This document shows positions 24,404-33,291 of a stretch of 64,000 nt of DNA, piece by piece; positions within the stretch are counted from its first letter, which is position 1, and every line of letters begins with the position of its first letter. This DNA comes from Chloroflexota bacterium. Its GTDB lineage: Bacteria; Chloroflexota; Anaerolineae; 4572-78; J111. Below the pieces are notes generated by a model. The model ran no database searches. It saw nothing but the letters and a program-made list of their open reading frames with translations, and was not told the DNA's origin. The stretch is taken from the NCBI GenBank assembly GCA_016860845.1, contig BOKF01000025.1:57393-121392 (forward strand). The letters are read 5' to 3'. The position numbers were made by a program, and so were the translations under genes.

Positions 24404-26860
24404 ATGGAAGTCGGAATTGTCCGCCGGGTAGATATTGACCAGCAGATGCAGGAAGCGTACCTGGACTACGCCATGAGCGTCATCGTCTCGCGGGCGCTGC
24501 CGGATGTGCGCGATGGGTTGAAGCCGGTCCACCGGCGTATCCTGTACGCCATGCACGATATGGGGCTGCGGGCCAGCCAGCCTTACAAAAAGAGTGCCCG
24601 CATCGTCGGCGAGGTGCTGGGCAAGTACCACCCCCACGGCGACGCGGCAGTCTACGAGGCAATGGTCCGTATGGCCCAGGACTTTGCGATGCGCTTGCCG
24701 CTGATTGACGGCCAGGGCAACTTCGGCTCCATTGACGGCGACCCGCCCGCGGCCATGCGCTACACCGAAGCGCGCATGGCCAGCCTGGCCAACGAGATCA
24801 TGGCCGATATTGACAAGGCTACGGTCGAATTTGTGGACAACTTCGACGGCAGCCTGACCGAGCCGGACGTCCTGCCGACCAAAGTGCCCAACTTCCTGGT
24901 CAACGGCGCTGCCGGCATCGCCGTGGGGATGGCCACCAGCGTGCCGCCGCACAACCTGGGCGAGGTCTGCGACGCCTTGACGTTTATGCTGGAGCAGATG
25001 GCCAAAAATAAAGATGTTGGCATTGACGATTTGCTGAAATTTATCAAGGGGCCGGATTTTCCGACCGGCGGCATCGTCTACCGTTACGCCGGGGAAAAGG
25101 CGTCCCCGGACGGCGAAAACGACCTGATCAAGACCGCTTATGCCGCCGGGCGCGGGCGCATTACCGTCCAGGCCAAAGCCCACATCGAAGAGATGAGCCG
25201 CAACCGCCACCGCCTGGTCATCACCGAGCTGCCCTACCAAACCAACAAATCTGCCCTGGCCGAAAAAATCGCCGAACTGGCCCGCGACGGCAAAATCGAG
25301 GGGCTGGCCGACCTGCGCGACGAGTCGGACCGGCAGGGTATGCGCCTGGTCATCGAGCTGACCCGCACCGTCGAGCCAATGGAGGTGCTGAAGCAGCTCT
25401 TCAAGCTGACCCCCTTACAGAGCACTTTCAGCATCAACATGCTGGCCCTGGTCGAAGGGGAGCCGCGCCTGCTGCCGTTGAAACGGGCCTTGCAGCTCTT
25501 TATCGAGCACCGCCAGCAGGTCATCACCCGCCGCAGCCAGTACGAATTGAACCAGGCCCGGCAGCGCGCCCACATTTTGGAAGGGCTGCGCACAGCCCTG
25601 GCTCATCTGGACGAGGTGATTGAGACCATTCGCCACTCCCAGTCCGCCGACACGGCCAGGGAGAACCTACGCAAAAAATTCAAACTGAGCGAGGCCCAGG
25701 CTACGGCCATCTTGGATATGCCGCTGCGCCGCCTGGCCGCGCTGGAGCGCAAAAAGATCGAAACCGAGTACAAAGAGGTCCTTGTCCGGATCAAATACCT
25801 GGAAGACCTGCTAAAAAATCCCAAAAAGATTCTGGGGGTCATCAAAGAGGAACTGGCCGAGTTAAAGGCCAAGTACGACTCCCCCCGCCGGACGACCATT
25901 GTGGACCAAACGGCCAACAACGGCCGACCGGTCACTGCCGGGGATTTGGTACCGGCGGAGGCGGTGGTGGTTGCCGTCAGCCAGAGCGGGCGAGTCTGCC
26001 GCTGGCCTGCCGCCGAGGGTTTGGAACCGGCGCGCGGCAAGCAGGCCGATCCGCTGGCCGTGGCTGTCCCGGCCCATACCCGCGACACCCTCTACCTGTT
26101 CACCGCGGCAGGCCGGACCATCATCATTCCGATGCATCAGATGCCTGTCGGCAGCGGGCCGGGCGACGGCCCCAGCTTAAGTGAATTTAGTTCAGGGCCG
26201 GTGCAGCCAATTGTAGCCGGTCTGGCTATTCAGACCTCAGAGGTTTTAGAAACCTCTGAGGTCTACCCCTATCTGTGTCTGGTTACGCAGCAGGGCAAGG
26301 TCAAGCGTGTCCTACTGAGCGACTTGGACGCGGTACGCGGGAGCGAAGCCGTGGTCATCGGGCTGGACAAGGGCGACCGCCTGCTGACCGCCTTTGCCAC
26401 GCCGGGCGAGGGCGAACTGTTATTGGTCAGCGCTCAGGGCCAGGCCATCCGCTTTGCCGAAGAGGAGGTCCGTCCCATGGGCCTGCCGGCAGCCGGGGTG
26501 ATGGGCATGAAGTTGGGCGGCAACGACCAATTGGTGGGCGCGGGTCTGGTCAAAGCCCGGCGTGATGTCGCTCTCGTTACCCGGCAGGGCGTGGGCAAAC
26601 GGACCGAGATGAGCGAGTTTCCCAAGCAGGGCCGCCACGGCCAGGGCGTTATTGCCCTCAAACTGGCCGCCGGGGACAGTCTCGCTGCCGCCGCCACCCT
26701 CAAAGGCGCGGATCGGGTCATGCTGCTGTCGCAAAAGGGCAACAACAAGACCGTTTTTGCCAAATCGCTGCCCAAACTGGGCCGCGCCCAAAAAGGGCAG
26801 GAGTTAATTGCTATCAGGGGCAAAGATCAAGTCGTCCGGCTCATCACCCTGGACACTTAA
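24404..26860 (+). CDS. gyrA: DNA gyrase subunit A (type IIA topoisomerase A subunit)
   Basis: 818 residues from the ATG at 24404 (TCGGAGG 8 nt upstream). The breakage-reunion domain is complete: [40 protein letters not shown], and the active-site Tyr in [11 protein letters not shown] (Tyr120). The C-terminal part has beta-pinwheel repeats ([34 protein letters not shown]). The canonical GyrA box (Q-R-R-G-G-x-G) is not seen where expected, so a ParC-like role is possible. Residues matching E. coli Ser83/Asp87 are Ala81/Glu85. An in-frame palindrome (26232-26264) adds about 11 residues between two blades. No gyrB is nearby. Confidence 0.9.
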   Translation: MEVGIVRRVDIDQQMQEAYLDYAMSVIVSRALPDVRDGLKPVHRRILYAMHDMGLRASQPYKKSARIVGEVLGKYHPHGDAAVYEAMVRMAQDFAMRLPLIDGQGNFGSIDGDPPAAMRYTEARMASLANEIMADIDKATVEFVDNFDGSLTEPDVLPTKVPNFLVNGAAGIAVGMATSVPPHNLGEVCDALTFMLEQMAKNKDVGIDDLLKFIKGPDFPTGGIVYRYAGEKASPDGENDLIKTAYAAGRGRITVQAKAHIEEMSRNRHRLVITELPYQTNKSALAEKIAELARDGKIEGLADLRDESDRQGMRLVIELTRTVEPMEVLKQLFKLTPLQSTFSINMLALVEGEPRLLPLKRALQLFIEHRQQVITRRSQYELNQARQRAHILEGLRTALAHLDEVIETIRHSQSADTARENLRKKFKLSEAQATAILDMPLRRLAALERKKIETEYKEVLVRIKYLEDLLKNPKKILGVIKEELAELKAKYDSPRRTTIVDQTANNGRPVTAGDLVPAEAVVVAVSQSGRVCRWPAAEGLEPARGKQADPLAVAVPAHTRDTLYLFTAAGRTIIIPMHQMPVGSGPGDGPSLSEFSSGPVQPIVAGLAIQTSEVLETSEVYPYLCLVTQQGKVKRVLLSDLDAVRGSEAVVIGLDKGDRLLTAFATPGEGELLLVSAQGQAIRFAEEEVRPMGLPAAGVMGMKLGGNDQLVGAGLVKARRDVALVTRQGVGKRTEMSEFPKQGRHGQGVIALKLAAGDSLAAAATLKGADRVMLLSQKGNNKTVFAKSLPKLGRAQKGQELIAIRGKDQVVRLITLDT
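26232..26264. repeat. Palindromic element inserted in frame within gyrA
   Basis: AGACCTCAGAGGTTT and AAACCTCTGAGGTCT form a perfect 15-bp stem with a TAG loop. The insertion encodes [11 protein letters not shown] and keeps the frame. A related word (AAACCTCCGAG / CTCGGAGGTTT) forms the hairpin at 55242-55280. Confidence 0.75.
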
Positions 26861-26873
26861 ACTCTCGGTTTTC

Positions 26874-26902
26874 TTGTCCTATTCATCTGCCCGTGATATA
26901 AT
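26874..26902 (+). promoter_or_regulatory. Promoter of the partner-switching operon
   Basis: TTGTCC (26874-26879), 17-bp spacer, TATAAT (26897-26902) with an upstream TG (extended -10). Confidence 0.6.
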
Positions 26903-26954
26903 CCTGAAATTGTGCGCCTACAGCTTCAGGTTTGATTGAGGAGGGTAAGTACGC

Positions 26955-27290
26955 ATGGAAGTCACTACCAAAGAGCTTCGCCGTTGCGACCTGGTCGTCG
27001 TAAAAGGCAGAATTGATACAGCTACGGTCAAAACGTTATCGGATGCTCTGGCTGAGATAAAAAATGCGGGCCGGTATAAAATCGTCATAAATATGAAGGA
27101 TGTGACCTATATTTCCAGCGCTGGCTTGAGTGAGCTGATTGACACCCAAAATAGCTGCCGGCACCTCAAACGAGGTGAATTGATTCTGGCTGAAGTCCCC
27201 CCCCGCATTCGTGAAGTTTTCAATTTAGCCGGACTTACCCCTTTGTTTACCATGTACGATACGGAAAGTGAAGCGGTTGGTAGTTTTTAG
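26955..27290 (+). CDS. STAS-domain anti-sigma factor antagonist (RsbV/SpoIIAA-like)
   Basis: 111 residues. The STAS phosphorylation segment is in VTYISSAGLSELIDTQNSCR, where the first or second Ser is the residue phosphorylated by the cognate kinase. It binds the anti-sigma kinase when unphosphorylated. The kinase (27396) and PP2C phosphatase (27821) follow in order, making a full partner-switching module, though a terminator-like hairpin separates this gene from them. Confidence 0.92.
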   Translation: MEVTTKELRRCDLVVVKGRIDTATVKTLSDALAEIKNAGRYKIVINMKDVTYISSAGLSELIDTQNSCRHLKRGELILAEVPPRIREVFNLAGLTPLFTMYDTESEAVGSF

Positions 27291-27320
27291 CCTGGCTTAT
27301 ATAAATTTCATTTTGGAAAG

Positions 27321-27367
27321 AAGCCGTCATCACTGGCTTTACGGCTTGGGTGACGGTTCTTTTTTTG
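27321..27367 (+). terminator. Hairpin with T-run after the STAS gene
   Basis: AAGCCGTCATC and GGGTGACGGTT pair imperfectly, followed by CTTTTTTT. It may attenuate read-through so that the STAS protein is made in excess over kinase and phosphatase. Confidence 0.65.
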
Positions 27368-27395
27368 CGCAGGGGACGGGCACTTTTACGCGAGC

Positions 27396-27824
27396 ATGCC
27401 TTCAAAAAACGAATTAAGGGTAGCCGGAAATTTTGAAAACTTAGCCCAGATCAGCCACTTCATCGAGCAGGCCGCTGCCCAGGCTGGGCTGGATGATCGC
27501 GGCGTCTATGCCATGCAGATGGCGGTGGACGAAGCCTGCACCAACATCATCGAGCATGCCTACGGCGGCGAAGATAAAGGGGAGCTGCGTCTATCCTGTA
27601 CCGTCAAAAAAGATGGCCTGCAAGTGGTCATTTATGATCAAGGCAGGCCGTTCGATCCGGACCAGGTGCCCGAACTGAATACGGAAGCGCCCCTGCACGA
27701 ACGCCCCAGTGGCGGCATGGGGCTGTTTTTCATCCGCAAACTGGTAGACCAGGCTGAATTCAAATTCGGCACGCCGCAAGGCAACCAGTTAATTTTGTTC
27801 AAGCGTCGAGAAGAAAGCGCATGA
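27396..27824 (+). CDS. Anti-sigma-factor-type serine kinase (RsbW/SpoIIAB-like ATPase)
   Basis: 142 residues of the GHKL ATPase fold. The N box is AVDEACTNIIEHAYGG (Glu and Asn binding Mg-ATP), with G boxes at VVIYDQGRPFDPDQVP and SGGMGLFFIRKLVD. It phosphorylates the STAS partner and usually sequesters a sigma factor or other target. No alternative sigma gene is adjacent. The stop overlaps the start of the next gene (ATGA at 27821). Confidence 0.92.
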   Translation: MPSKNELRVAGNFENLAQISHFIEQAAAQAGLDDRGVYAMQMAVDEACTNIIEHAYGGEDKGELRLSCTVKKDGLQVVIYDQGRPFDPDQVPELNTEAPLHERPSGGMGLFFIRKLVDQAEFKFGTPQGNQLILFKRREESA

Positions 27825-30634
27825 GTGACTCTCCTGACGTTGTCGCCGCCAACCACCAGGAATTGTGGCGGTTAAAGCAAATGGCGCTGTTGAGCCAGGT
27901 AGCTACCCAGGTCACCAACATTGTTGATCTGGACGAGCTGCTGGTGCGGGTCGTCGGCCTTATTTACCAGACGTTTCAGTTTTACAGTGTCGCTATTTTT
28001 ACCCTGGAGCAAGATGTCCTCCTGCTCAAAGCTCAGGCTGGCCCCTCGAGGGGGACTTTTGCCGTTGAGGATGCTTTTGCGCCGACGAAGCGGATGGAAG
28101 TGCGCCTGGGTGAAGGTATCATCGGCTGGGTGGCCCAACAGCAGCAGGAACTGGTTGTGAGAGATGTCTCCCGCGAGCCGCGTTTTCGCTACAGTATTGA
28201 AATGCCCCAGACCCAGGCGGAGATTGCCCTGCCGCTCAAAGTCGAGGAGACCCTGTTGGGTGTCCTAAATATGGAGCTGGATTACGCGGAGGATTTTGAC
28301 GAGAGCGATCTGCTCGTTTTGCGCATCCTGGCCGCCCAGGTGGCGATGGCAATTGAAGACACCCGCCTCTATGCCCAAGCCTGCCGCCGCGGCGACTACC
28401 TGGCCACTATCGGCGCAGTCAGTTGGGCGGTCGCTTCCATTTTGGATGTGGACGAACTTTTGGAGCAAGTCACCGAGCTGATCCGCCACTATTTTGATTA
28501 CCCCTTTGTGCAGGTTTTTACTGTGCAATACGGCCGGCGGCAGGTGGTTTACCGGGCGGGCAGCGGTTTGCGGGCCGAGGCGCTGAAAGATAAGGAGCTT
28601 TTCTATTCCCTGGACGATTCCCACGGGCTGATCCCCCTGGTGGCCCGCACCGGCGAGTCGGCGCGGGTCAACGATGTAACCACTGAGCCGCTCTATCGGC
28701 CTTCGGAGATTTTGCCGGCCGTCACCAAGTCTGAGCTGATCATCCCCTTGATTTATAACGACGAGGTCCTCGGCGTTCTGGACGTGCAGAGCGATAAGGT
28801 CGGCGCGTTCAGCGCCGATGACCAGGCGACCATGGAAACCCTGGCGGCCAATATCGCTGTCGCCCTGCGTAACGCCAATCTGTACCATTCGGAGCGGTGG
28901 CGGCGGCAGGTGGCCGACAGCCTGCGGCGTATCTCCGGCGTGCTCATCACCGATGTGGATCTGAGCACTGTTTTTGAGAACATCCTGACCGAATTGAAGC
29001 TCAATCTACCGGTGGATGCCCTGGCCGTCTGGCTGCTGAGGAATAAAACACTGGAACTCGGCATCATAGATGCTCCCCGGCCGCTGCAATTCCCCGCCGG
29101 GTATGACCCGAACCAGGATTCCTGCCTGGCGCGGGGCTTAAAAGCCAGCGAGCCGCTGGTCCGGCAGGAAGGCGATCCGGCCGACCCGCTGGCCTTGCAT
29201 TTAGCTTACCCTGCCGATCATTCCGCCATCGTCGCGCCGCTGCGGGTCCAAAACCGCATCCTGGGCCTGTTGACCCTGACCCACCGCCAGCCGGGTCGTT
29301 ACGGTGCGGAAGCGCTGGCTATCACCACTGCCTTTGCTAACCAGGCGGCGATTGCGATTGAAAATGCGCGCCTATTTCGCCTGGCCCAGGACGAGGCCCA
29401 GATCAACAACGCCCTGCTGAAAATTGCCGAAGCGGACCAGAGTTTTAACGATTTGGACGAGGTCCTGGCGGCAATTGTCCAGATTCCGCTGCTCCTGGCT
29501 GAGGTGGATCGCTGCGCCATCTGGCTGGAGCAAAATGAGGATGTTTATCAACCGCAGGCAGCCGCCGGGTTTGATTTGGCAGCGCGAGAGTTTTTCTGTC
29601 GCTACCCCATTCTCAGCCAGAAAGTTAAGGCAGCCCGGCGGCTGGACCAGACCCGCGCCCCCATTGTCATTGCGGATGCGCCCCATGATTACCGCCTGCC
29701 TAAAGAGATGACAGCCGGTTTGGGACTGCAAACGCTGGTGCTGCTGCCTCTCATTGCCCGCGATGAGATGTTGGGAATTATGCTGGTCACTTATGCCAGC
29801 CCAGCCGCGATTCGGGAGGAACGCATCCGCCTTGTCACCGGCATTGCCCATCAGGCTGCGGCGGCCATTGAAAGCCGTTACCTGTATGACCAGCAGGCCC
29901 AACAGGAGCGTCTGGCCCACGAGTTAGCCCTGGCCCACGACATCCAGGCCAAGCTCATCCCCTCGCACCTGCCGGCCCCGCCGGGTTGGGAGGTGGCCGC
30001 TTTTTGGCGCTCGGCCCTGGAGGTCGGCGGCGACTTCTACGACTTTATCGAAGTTACCCCTCAGCAACTGGGTATTGTCATCGCCGATGTGGCCGGCAAA
30101 GGGATGCCCGCAGCCCTGTATATGGCCCTGACCCGCTCGCTCTTGCGGGCGACGGCGCCCGGTCAAACTGACCCTACCGCTGTCTTGAGGCGAGTCAACG
30201 AACTGCTGGTCCCTGACACCCAGCGCGGCATGTTTGTGTCCCTCTTTTACGCCGTCTTAGATACCCAAACCGGCCTGCTGACCTATACCAATGCCGGTCA
30301 CAACCCGCCGCTTCTGCTCCGGGCTGACGGCCAACTGGAGGCTCTGCGGTCGCCCGGCCTGGTTCTGGGCGTGCAGCCGGGCATCGAGCCGGAGATGGAT
30401 CAGCGTCAGATCGCTTCAGGTGATGGCGTTGTCTTTTACACCGACGGCGTCACTGAAGTTTTCGATGCCTCGGCTGCCGCTTTTGGCGAAGAACGGCTCA
30501 AAGCTATTTTGCAGGAATATTGGAACGAAGGGCCGCAGACGATTGTGGAGAAAATCCGCGAAGCGGTCAACGCTTTCAGCGCCACAGCCCAACCGACCGA
30601 TGATTTTACACTGCTGGTGTTACGGAAGAAGTAG
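27821..30634 (+). CDS. Multi-GAF sensor PP2C-type (SpoIIE/RsbU) serine phosphatase
   Basis: 937 residues. At least three to four GAF-type sensor repeats occupy about 20-690 (for example LGEGIIGWVAQQQQELVVRD, RTGESARVNDVTTEPLYRPS, LLPLIARDEMLGIMLVTYAS). A short coiled linker leads to the PP2C domain: ALEVGGDFYDFIEVT, IVIADVAGKGMPAALYMALT, TNAGHNPPLLL, VVFYTDGVTEVFDA and DDFTLLVLR, all metal-binding aspartates present. It should dephosphorylate the STAS protein in response to small ligands, so it is the sensory input of the module. No membrane segment. Confidence 0.93.
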   Translation: MSDSPDVVAANHQELWRLKQMALLSQVATQVTNIVDLDELLVRVVGLIYQTFQFYSVAIFTLEQDVLLLKAQAGPSRGTFAVEDAFAPTKRMEVRLGEGIIGWVAQQQQELVVRDVSREPRFRYSIEMPQTQAEIALPLKVEETLLGVLNMELDYAEDFDESDLLVLRILAAQVAMAIEDTRLYAQACRRGDYLATIGAVSWAVASILDVDELLEQVTELIRHYFDYPFVQVFTVQYGRRQVVYRAGSGLRAEALKDKELFYSLDDSHGLIPLVARTGESARVNDVTTEPLYRPSEILPAVTKSELIIPLIYNDEVLGVLDVQSDKVGAFSADDQATMETLAANIAVALRNANLYHSERWRRQVADSLRRISGVLITDVDLSTVFENILTELKLNLPVDALAVWLLRNKTLELGIIDAPRPLQFPAGYDPNQDSCLARGLKASEPLVRQEGDPADPLALHLAYPADHSAIVAPLRVQNRILGLLTLTHRQPGRYGAEALAITTAFANQAAIAIENARLFRLAQDEAQINNALLKIAEADQSFNDLDEVLAAIVQIPLLLAEVDRCAIWLEQNEDVYQPQAAAGFDLAAREFFCRYPILSQKVKAARRLDQTRAPIVIADAPHDYRLPKEMTAGLGLQTLVLLPLIARDEMLGIMLVTYASPAAIREERIRLVTGIAHQAAAAIESRYLYDQQAQQERLAHELALAHDIQAKLIPSHLPAPPGWEVAAFWRSALEVGGDFYDFIEVTPQQLGIVIADVAGKGMPAALYMALTRSLLRATAPGQTDPTAVLRRVNELLVPDTQRGMFVSLFYAVLDTQTGLLTYTNAGHNPPLLLRADGQLEALRSPGLVLGVQPGIEPEMDQRQIASGDGVVFYTDGVTEVFDASAAAFGEERLKAILQEYWNEGPQTIVEKIREAVNAFSATAQPTDDFTLLVLRKK

Positions 30635-30649
30635 ACACAGGTTTTTAAA

Positions 30650-31921
30650 ATGCTCAAAGAACAAACCAAAGCACCCTTTACTGTCACCTTCCACTCCCCC
30701 ACCGAACCCCGCATTCCATCGGCGGCGGATATTTTAGAGGATCGCTGGCTGCACCAGCTTTTCTTATTCACCCACACCCCGGCGACCTGGCCGGCCTGGA
30801 AATTGGCCCTGGGGCTGCTGGTCGTAACGCTGGCAGTCTGGCTCACCTGGTGGCCGTTGGGCGCAATCACAGCCATTGCGGCTGCGGTCATCTATCTTGT
30901 TTTTGCCCTGGGGGACTGGCTGCTGTTGGGGTGGCTGCCCCAATCACGGCGTTCCTTTGGCCCGATTGGTCCCCAACTTTACGTTATGACCGCACCTCGC
31001 TTCGGCGCGGCGCTGCTGCTGGCGCTACCCGGCTGGATTTTGGGAGCGGACCAGACGCCGTTGCTACTGGTCAGCCTGGTTTTGCTGCAGCTCCTGGGCA
31101 CAGCCGTTTATCTGTGGGGCATGCTAGCCGAGCCGTTTGCCCTGGCTATGTCGCACCGATCTATCGAATCCCCCGGCCTGCCTGACCACGCCCCGCCGCT
31201 TCGCCTGCTGCACCTGAGCGACCTGCACGTGGAGCGCCTGACCCCGCGTGAAACCAAACTCCTGGAGCTGATCGAGCGGTCCAGGCCCGACCTGATCGTC
31301 ATCACCGGCGATTACCTTAACCTCTCCTACGTGGATGACCCGACCGCCCGCGCCGAAGTGCGCCGGGTGTTGGAGAAAATTACTGCGCCTTACGGAGTCT
31401 ACACGACGCTGGGCAGCCCGCCGGTAGACCGGCGAGAAACCACGCCGTCGCTGTTCGAGGGGCTGCCGATTCGCCTGCTGCGGGATGAGGTGGCCGTGCT
31501 CCACCTGGCCGACGGGCGTAAGTTCTCTTTGATCGGGATGGACTGCGACCATGATCTGGCAGGGGATGCCCAGGTTTTCCAAAATTTGATCGAACTGGCT
31601 CCGCCGGACTCAGCCAAAGTTCTGTTGTACCATTCGCCGGAGTTGATGCCGACCGTGCAGAACTATCCCGTTGACCTGTACCTGTGCGGCCACACCCACG
31701 GCGGCCAGATTCGCGTCCCGCTGTACGGCGCGATTTTGACCAGCAGCGCCCTGGGCAAACAGTACGAAATGGGGCCTTACGTCGAGCAGGACACCACCCT
31801 CTACATCAGCCGGGGTATTGGTCTGGAAGGTTTGAGCGCGCCCCGCATGCGCCTACTCTGCCCGCCGGAGATCATTTTGTTTACCCTCGCAGGGCCGAAC
31901 GGCCGGGGTCGGCAAACTTGA
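30650..31921 (+). CDS. Membrane-anchored metallophosphoesterase with an altered active site
   Basis: 423 residues. The N-terminal ~160 residues hold four to five hydrophobic segments; the rest is a calcineurin-like phosphoesterase domain: LLHLSDLHVERLT (D-x-H), DLIVITGDYLNLS (GD), VLLYHSPELMP and LYLCGHTHGGQIR. The usual G-N-H-E/D motif is replaced by TLGSPPVDRRE, so the bridging Asn and catalytic His are missing at that point. It resembles YkuE-type lipid-related phosphoesterases, but activity is doubtful. It ends overlapping the next gene by TTGA. Confidence 0.82.
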   Translation: MLKEQTKAPFTVTFHSPTEPRIPSAADILEDRWLHQLFLFTHTPATWPAWKLALGLLVVTLAVWLTWWPLGAITAIAAAVIYLVFALGDWLLLGWLPQSRRSFGPIGPQLYVMTAPRFGAALLLALPGWILGADQTPLLLVSLVLLQLLGTAVYLWGMLAEPFALAMSHRSIESPGLPDHAPPLRLLHLSDLHVERLTPRETKLLELIERSRPDLIVITGDYLNLSYVDDPTARAEVRRVLEKITAPYGVYTTLGSPPVDRRETTPSLFEGLPIRLLRDEVAVLHLADGRKFSLIGMDCDHDLAGDAQVFQNLIELAPPDSAKVLLYHSPELMPTVQNYPVDLYLCGHTHGGQIRVPLYGAILTSSALGKQYEMGPYVEQDTTLYISRGIGLEGLSAPRMRLLCPPEIILFTLAGPNGRGRQT

Positions 31922-33282
31922 AGTACTTCGTTATCACCACTTTGCTTCTGCCCATTCTCGCCTGCGGCTACTTCTCGGACCAGTCGGAACCCAGGCGCGA
32001 ACCGACGCCGGTCAAACTGGTCCGCTTCAACACCCCTACCTCCACCGCTACGCCAACCCCCGACCCCCGGCCTCCGGCCCCCGTGACCCCTACGCCGCTC
32101 CCAACCGACACCCCTACCTCCACCACAACCCCGGTCGAGTCCCAGGGCGACTCCCTGCCCACCGCCACCCTGGAACCAACTTCTCTCCCCTCCACTCCAA
32201 CACCTGCGCCCGCCATCGCTGCGCCTCCAACCCTCCCGCCCTCTGACCTTCTTACCCTCCAACCGACCCCTGATCCCCAACCTCTGACCCCCACCCAACC
32301 TCATCTCGGCTACGGTGTCCAACTGGCCGAAGCCAAAAATATGGAACTGGCGGTTAAAGGCGGCTTTACCTGGGCCAAACACGATCTGAACCTGCATAAA
32401 GATACCAATTTCACGGCCAACGCCGACAATTTACTCAGCGATTTGCTGGGTAAATACGGAACGAAAAATGTCCTGCTCAAGCTGATTGTTTGGAACGAGG
32501 GCGGTTTGCCCGACGCTCCCCGCACGCCGGACGAAGTGACGACCTTTGCCAGCAACACAGCCAAAGTGGCCGAATTTATACGCAATCGCTACGGTGGGAT
32601 GTACGGTACTATCGCCTATGAAGTCTGGAACGAACCCAATCTGAATTACGAGTGGGAGAGCAATCCCAACCCCGCCGAATACGTCACCTTACTGCGGGCC
32701 ACTTCTGATGCTATTCGCCAGGCCGACCCTGACGCCTGGATTATCAGCGGCGCGCCTTCTCCCGGCGGCGATTTCGATGACCTGAAATTTTTAGAGGGAA
32801 TGTATGCCAATGGGGCGAAGGGGCTGGTGGATGCCGTGGGCAGCCATCCCTACGGCGGACCCTGGCCCTACGACCGCCCCAACGGCACCGATGAGGCCGG
32901 TAACGGCTGGCCCTATTTTCGCAAGGTTGAAGCGCAGCGGGCCATTATGGAAAAATATGGGGATACTGAAACCCAAATCTGGGCGACCGAGTTTAGCTGG
33001 CTGGCCGGTATCCCTAACTGTGACTTTGGCGAGCACACCCGCTGGCAGGTCACGCCCCAGCAGCAGGCCGACTATCTGGTGGCGGCCTATCAGTACGCCG
33101 ACCAACAATGGCCCTGGATGGGACCCATGTTTGTGGTTTACGATTTTGCCATCAGCGGCCGCTACGACCGCTGCCACCCGGCCTCCGGGTATTCCATCCT
33201 CCGGCCCGACCCCAACAGCCCTGAAATCATGAGTCTGGCCGCACAGGCCCTGTTTGCTATGCCTAAAAATTCGGCCTGGTAA
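31918..33282 (+). CDS. Glycoside-hydrolase-like lipoprotein (cellulase-type TIM barrel)
   Basis: 454 residues from the TTG at 31918, which overlaps the previous stop and gives a proper lipoprotein signal (FVITTLLLPILAC). A long Pro/Thr/Ser linker (about 30-130) leads to a (beta/alpha)8-type domain: GGFTWAKHDLNLH, IAYEVWNEPNLNYEWES (acid/base Glu after Asn, as in clan GH-A), and TQIWATEFSWLAG (likely nucleophile Glu). It should act on a polysaccharide at the cell surface. Specific family not assigned. Confidence 0.78.
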   Translation: MKYFVITTLLLPILACGYFSDQSEPRREPTPVKLVRFNTPTSTATPTPDPRPPAPVTPTPLPTDTPTSTTTPVESQGDSLPTATLEPTSLPSTPTPAPAIAAPPTLPPSDLLTLQPTPDPQPLTPTQPHLGYGVQLAEAKNMELAVKGGFTWAKHDLNLHKDTNFTANADNLLSDLLGKYGTKNVLLKLIVWNEGGLPDAPRTPDEVTTFASNTAKVAEFIRNRYGGMYGTIAYEVWNEPNLNYEWESNPNPAEYVTLLRATSDAIRQADPDAWIISGAPSPGGDFDDLKFLEGMYANGAKGLVDAVGSHPYGGPWPYDRPNGTDEAGNGWPYFRKVEAQRAIMEKYGDTETQIWATEFSWLAGIPNCDFGEHTRWQVTPQQQADYLVAAYQYADQQWPWMGPMFVVYDFAISGRYDRCHPASGYSILRPDPNSPEIMSLAAQALFAMPKNSAW

Positions 33283-33291
33283 GCCGTCTCT

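Noticed and set aside
26121..26264. In-frame insert in gyrA considered as an intein or domain insertion
   Set aside because: It is only about 11 residues and is fully explained by a 33-bp perfect palindrome.
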